A stretch of 8,177 nt of DNA from Phycisphaerae bacterium. GTDB lineage: Bacteria; Planctomycetota; Phycisphaerae; SM23-33. The stretch covers positions 1 to 8,177 of the forward strand of contig DAOVQV010000051.1 of NCBI GenBank assembly GCA_030628445.1, written 5' to 3'. Below the pieces are notes generated by a model. The model saw only the letters and a program-made list of their open reading frames with translations. It had not been told where the DNA came from and did no database searches. The first letter of the stretch is position 1. The number at the start of each line of letters is the position of its first letter. The translations under genes and the position numbers were made by a program. Positions 6,701 to 8,177 of the stretch are shown piece by piece.

Positions 6701-8177
6701 ATCTCGGCGAGCGAGAAGACCTTCGCGCTGCTGGATTGTCTTTTGGCGCGGCTGGACACGAAGCTGCCCATAGAGACCCGCGAGATTCGCCTCGTCCCCC
6801 TTGCCAACGCCGACGCCGGTTCCCTCGAGCCTGTGTTACAGAAGATCATGGACGCTCGCGTCCAGCGGCAGCAATCGCTGGGGATCGCCGACGCCGAGGC
6901 TCTGCGCGTGATAATAGTGGCCGATCCGCGCAGCAACAGTCTAATCGTCGCCGGGTCGCCCGAAAGCTACGACATCGTAAAGTCGCTCGCCGAGCAACTG
7001 GACAGCGCCGCCCCGGCGCTGGGCGGGCGGATCCAGATTCTCACGCTGACGCACGGTAACGCCGGAACGATCGGCACGACGCTGAATGACTTGTTCCGGC
7101 AGCGGTACCAGTCCGCCAGGGCGGCTGAGGTGCAGCGCCTCCAGCCGATCATCGTGCCCGACCTGCGAACAAACGCCCTGCTTGTCGCCGCCGGACCGGA
7201 CGACACGCAGATCATCAAGACCTTGCTGATGAAACTGGACAGGGAACTTCTGGACCCGACCGTGCAGTTGGTCGTCATCCCGCTGAAGTTCAACGATGCC
7301 GGGATCGTCGCCCAGACCATTCAAACGATATTCGCCGCCAGGCTGCAGAGCATGACGCTGTCCGGCCAGACGCCAGCGCCGCAGGACCGCGTGGACGTGG
7401 CGACCGACTCGCTGACGAATTCGCTGATCGTCTCGAGCTCCAAGGAGAACCTCTCGCTCGTCCGCGGTCTGCTTGCGAAGGTTGACATCGAGCCGCCCGA
7501 CGAGACAGGCATCGTGCGAATGTACTTCCTGAAGAACTGTGACGCCCAGCGCGTCGCGACCATGATAAAGAGCCTGATAACCCAAGGCCTGTACAAACCA
7601 GGTGTCGTCGGTGTGCCCGCCTCGCCGCGGATCGCCGGGCGGGAAAATGTAGCCATTGAGGTGGACGTGCGGACGAATGTGCTGATCGTCTCAGCCAGCC
7701 GGGAGAACTTCGCGGTCATCGAGGAGGTCATTCGCCGGATCGACAGCAGCGCGGACTTCGGCGCCCTGGGCGACATCCGCCTGTACCGCCTCAAACACGC
7801 CGACGCGACAAAGATCGCCCCCACGCTTCAGCAGTTCTTCACCGCGAAGCTGGCGGCGGAAAAGGCCACCGGCGCATCCGGCCGGTCGCTTCCGGTCAGC
7901 ATCATCGCCGATGCGCGGTCCAACACGCTTCTGGTCGCCGGGAGCCCGGAGAGCTTCGCAGCCGTCGAACAGATGATCGAAAGGCTCGACAAGGCCGATG
8001 CGACACGAATCACCGAGATCAGGGTCTTCGAACTGAACCAGGCGGACGCAAGCGAGCTGGCCAAGATCCTGACCGACGTTCTGACCGCAACACCGGCATC
8101 GACCGCCGAGGAAGACCCCAACCGCCAGACCATGCTCCAGTTTGTCACGCGCGACGAAACCGGATCCGTCGTCATCA
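680..8177 (+). CDS. giant GspD/PilQ-type secretin N-domain repeat protein, 3' end outside window
   Basis: I read 2,499 codons from ATG 680 with no stop; the frame is still open at the right edge. Order of parts: signal peptide (residues 1-23), Ala/Pro-rich linker (24-56), N0 domain (57-134), then 28 complete and one partial secretin N-type modules from residue 158 onward. The first module (VTVMIPLKVVDASEAHKA, ending LLEKLD) looks like a normal GspD N1. Later modules repeat the same strand-helix-loop-strand-helix plan with ADxRTNxLIVSA and a terminal LD. Proteins of this family form ring stacks in the periplasm leading to an outer-membrane pore and export proteins, pili or phage. Ordinary GspD is about 650 residues with N0 and three N modules; here no pore domain has appeared by residue 2,499. 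Apart from one Cys in the signal peptide only three Cys (858, 2020, 2287) and two Trp (549, 1400) occur. The N-domain call is firm; a true secretin function is likely but depends on the unseen C-terminus. Confidence 0.87.
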   Translation, partial: MSMKELITAATVACLVVPLTAAAPRGQARTPKPPATRPVATRPAASQPQESATVDKGIRFQFDGESFPAVVGRFARMVNKPLIGEMDIDGTLTFYDSEPYTYEEALEALNLILATRGYALIDTGRYLRVIRLDKVPEMPLKVITDPSRPTDARPSEIVTVMIPLKVVDASEAHKAISPLVSSFGTSTALRKGKGLIITDRLDNILRISSLLEKLDTQTLEDRELKSFTLKHASAASVANVLKGLFSAEAPKRVTTSKTPKGPKSKQAKAPPAPSGREGKLTVTYDQRTNTVLLVGTPAVLAMAEQIIRALDEPQAAAGGDMRIYELKNANAEDLADVIRQALPRRTGPKPKKGQAPTYTTGTVVADPVSNRLIVSVPVELLAKIEKLILELDEAASAQATTKLFHLVSADAEQLARILPRAVSKVGARGKMISKLSASADPRTNTLMVSGSVGDIKTAQAIIAELDEPADTDRQIRVVKLQAGDAAAIARSLQRLMGERTKTRGGRGQFSKFRVEADAASNALIISAGTEDFPIIQDILDELTEGVSSWEPTIRQIQLRYAKATELEAVLKSIFAQGRRSRRRGAPEQTVTIAASKRNNSLIVRASPDEHQSMMQLVASLDVPETAQIKPTNMIQLETANAERLVAILKAMLPPTPRGKEPDVFIQAEPLTNTILLRAPETQRQMLEQMIATLDKATQNKARETRILKLKNVSAGKLAQTIHQLYAGGASRGSGRRARTGPGAADQVTISAAPGDKTLVVDAPRDKIEQITQLVAALDSEGISEQMELRTYDVGSSDAAQLARSLSRLFAQRRGDAKLAPRFETDGASNQLIVAAPADRFDEIENVLKSLKGATEPVCLTKTFYLKAASASEVAPALEEMLRDRAARGGGRRGMPARAAGTEIRIAAVRFANAVLIKAPPEVMEQAAKLVQDLDTQAGGAQPVVKTYPLTHAEVSTAVDTLRQLFASPAQGRRGRRSPAAEGPIVITGDEAGKVILVSAPPDKHELIAKTIEQIDTPESSQDSIVRVYKITHGEARTMSSALAQTLSTTSTGRSGRGGAVAAGTLRISADSGSNSIVVRASETQHEEIAKLIEEMDTPPAGKMPVRTVKLNNANADRLAQTLKRMFATPSARRGRRGPQAPSVAIEADASSGVLMVRADDETFEKIIQIVQSLDQSTLAAEQTLIQLEHARASAIAPVLARAFAPKRGQRLSGDELVTVVPEPNTNALIVSANEKNLLKLQSLLAKLDTPEAGGTKTELLLLANSKATDLAGVLSKLVGTQRTRRRRGAETQEPVLVSADDGSNALIISGPPDDVADLMKTALQLDQATTSKSSQVYVIQLENGRAADVAETVRNIYNQQVAHARANRTSIEPLAVSADDRANAIILAASQQMYEQVSQWIEQVEKMKPTRGAPRVIKLQYADPAEVERAIQQLYSSGGGGGGGSNGRTRRTLSRRSSAGASESDSRINTTILPQQRAILIDATDDEYEQILKLVQTLEQAAKEAVKQVRIFTLKHASNTRVAAALNNMYRAMRTEDPRDQPSIIALQKTNAVVVAAAPEKMEQVAALIEQLDKEEVAPQLDFRIYPLAHATPSKVLPILQKMLKRVQEFRPDQIVDVQADDRTRAIIVTARADVFDPIDKIIKTLDEAPAHAATEVLIVPLKRADAEQLAKVLNEMLRPSPTGQVTKEALALQEQIRRLRVHSTLTDQVPELDLTKPIKISADPARPQGSNSIILSSTSENLKGLRAIVEIMDTVPIAAGVKVRLVPLNNADAESVMKILREIFAQGTGLAGKPGTSVAGKAEPTNTAGKALVNPPNISADTRTNTLIISGQEDSIALAEAVARDLDRNQGKISTDVRLFKLKDADAVRLVPILKAVFSEGPVEPGSEGLRTHVTRLRTILDGEAVHTTKMPKARTALTIQADPYTNIIIVAARSDVIPLIADVIKTMDIPGAGSLNTVRIFPLIHADATRITQVVASLYTGANAKYVRDEDKPTIAVDTRTNALVISASEKTFALLDCLLARLDTKLPIETREIRLVPLANADAGSLEPVLQKIMDARVQRQQSLGIADAEALRVIIVADPRSNSLIVAGSPESYDIVKSLAEQLDSAAPALGGRIQILTLTHGNAGTIGTTLNDLFRQRYQSARAAEVQRLQPIIVPDLRTNALLVAAGPDDTQIIKTLLMKLDRELLDPTVQLVVIPLKFNDAGIVAQTIQTIFAARLQSMTLSGQTPAPQDRVDVATDSLTNSLIVSSSKENLSLVRGLLAKVDIEPPDETGIVRMYFLKNCDAQRVATMIKSLITQGLYKPGVVGVPASPRIAGRENVAIEVDVRTNVLIVSASRENFAVIEEVIRRIDSSADFGALGDIRLYRLKHADATKIAPTLQQFFTAKLAAEKATGASGRSLPVSIIADARSNTLLVAGSPESFAAVEQMIERLDKADATRITEIRVFELNQADASELAKILTDVLTATPASTAEEDPNRQTMLQFVTRDETGSVVI
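848..1081 (+). other. N0 domain of the secretin-like protein, residues 57-134
   Basis: Residues 57-134 run from IRFQFDGESFPAVVGRFARM through KPLIGEMDIDGTLTFYDSEP and YEEALEALNLILATRGYALI to RYLRVIRL. This is the usual N0/STN pattern: a starting FxFxGxxFxxVV, a middle 'I-G-x-T-x-T' strand, then a helix with 'ALxxLNxxLxxxGYxL' and a closing strand. In type II secretion the N0 ring is the docking site for the GspC homology region, consistent with the gene just upstream. It is separated from the first N module by about 23 residues rich in Pro and Thr. Confidence 0.82.
1151..2077 (+). repeat. secretin N modules R1-R4 (Lys/Pro-rich loops)
   Basis: Protein-level tandem repeats, with bounds from the first strand to the terminal LD: R1 1151-1324, R2 1346-1612, R3 1637-1855, R4 1877-2077. 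R1 is compact (58 residues) and most like a standard GspD N1. R2 carries a Lys/Pro-rich loop at residues 251-273, and R3 a shorter one (RRTGPKPKKG). Each closes with the strand motif (YDQRTNTVLLVG in R2, ADPVSNRLIVSV in R3, ADPRTNTLMVSG in R4) and a helix ending LD. The repeats have clearly diverged in DNA sequence, so they are not a recent tandem duplication. Confidence 0.85.
2280..2301. repeat. 22-base perfect palindrome inside module R5
   Basis: The half-site TCATCCAGGAT (2280-2290) is followed directly by its exact reverse complement (2291-2301). The symmetry stops at A/A on either side. The centre is GATATC. It lies in the codons for the R5 second helix (IIQDILDE). There is no spacer, so it can form a cruciform or a hairpin with a small loop, or serve as a symmetric protein site. 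Function is unknown. Confidence 0.6.
4532..4548. repeat. short direct and inverted GC repeat in module R15 loop
   Basis: GGCGCCGA occurs twice in a row at 4533-4548. CGGCGCC at 4532-4538 is also the reverse complement of GGCGCCG at 4541-4547. It codes for the end of the Arg-rich loop of R15 (RRRGAE). It could be a slippage-prone or hairpin-forming spot; composition alone may explain it. Confidence 0.35.
4991..5020 (+). repeat. G-run tract with quadruplex potential, coding Gly7 in module R17
   Basis: The coding strand has G-runs at 4994-4998, 5000-5004, 5006-5011 and 5018-5020, with single-base loops between the first three and a six-base loop before the last. This satisfies the usual four-run quadruplex pattern. 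The first three runs make a near-perfect triplicate of GGGGGC and encode seven consecutive Gly (residues 1438-1444). The reading frame continues on both sides, so the tract is intact as sequenced. Confidence 0.6.
5195..8176 (+). repeat. secretin N modules R18-R28 complete and R29 partial (Ala/Gln/charged loops)
   Basis: Module bounds: R18 5195-5398, R19 5420-5620, R20 5642-5941, R21 5963-6223, R22 6242-6529, R23 6551-6757, R24 6770-7003, R25 7028-7240, R26 7262-7486, R27 7508-7744, R28 7769-7990, R29 8012 to the edge. The core plan is unchanged, for example VRLVPLNNADAESVMKILRE in R21 and ADTRTNTLIISG or VDVRTNVLIVSAS in the second strand. Loops differ from the middle block: the Arg/Gly runs are gone. 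R20 and R22 have long inserts (about 35 residues) that look helical, R21 has a Gly/Ala/Lys low-complexity insert, and R24, R25 and R28 have Ala/Gln-rich stretches such as ARVQRQQSLG. R29 ends in mid second strand. Confidence 0.84.

Noticed and set aside
5803..6936. Long open frame on the minus strand (377 residues), with others at 3469-4233 and 1030-1731
   Set aside because: They lie fully inside the giant + strand gene, have no ribosome binding site or recognisable domain, and their Ser/Arg/Ala-rich composition is what GC-rich codons give when read backwards.

Overview
The window is GC-rich, and both of its genes read on the + strand with a strong preference for G or C at the third codon position. 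It holds the 3' part of one small gene, a 54-base gap, and the 5' part of one very large gene that is still open at the right edge. The larger gene runs for 2,499 codons without a stop and fills about 92% of the window. I see no RNA gene, mobile element, CRISPR array or terminator. The organism cannot be fixed from the sequence. A large, high-GC, secretin-type gene of this style would suit a planctomycete-like bacterium or another diderm with big genes, but that is a guess.

Layout. (1) 2-625: end of a gene resembling the homology-region protein of type II secretion and type IV pilus systems (GspC/PilP-like), with a proline-rich linker followed by a small beta domain. (2) 626-679: short gap with a GC-rich dyad and a clear ribosome binding site, and no room for an independent promoter. 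(3) 680 to the right edge: a GspD/PilQ-type protein with a signal peptide, an Ala/Pro-rich linker, an N0 domain, and then at least 28 complete secretin N-type (NolW/N1-like, KH-fold) modules in tandem plus a 29th cut by the window. Each module shows the same plan: a first strand and helix (pattern xVRxxPLxxADAxxLAxxLxxLF), a variable loop, a second strand (xxADxRTNxLIVSA), and a second helix ending in LD. The mean spacing from one LD to the next is about 82 residues.

How they fit together. In known systems the C protein or PilP sits in the inner membrane and touches the N0 domain of the secretin, and its gene lies next to the secretin gene. Both partners and their order are kept here. Ordinary GspD has N0 plus three N modules before the outer-membrane pore, about 650 residues in all. 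Here the N-module array is roughly an order of magnitude longer and no pore domain has been reached. This expansion is the main point of interest. The array has an internal zoning: Lys/Pro-rich loops in modules 2-3, Arg/Gly-rich loops in most of modules 5-17, and longer Ala/Gln/charged loops in modules 18-28.
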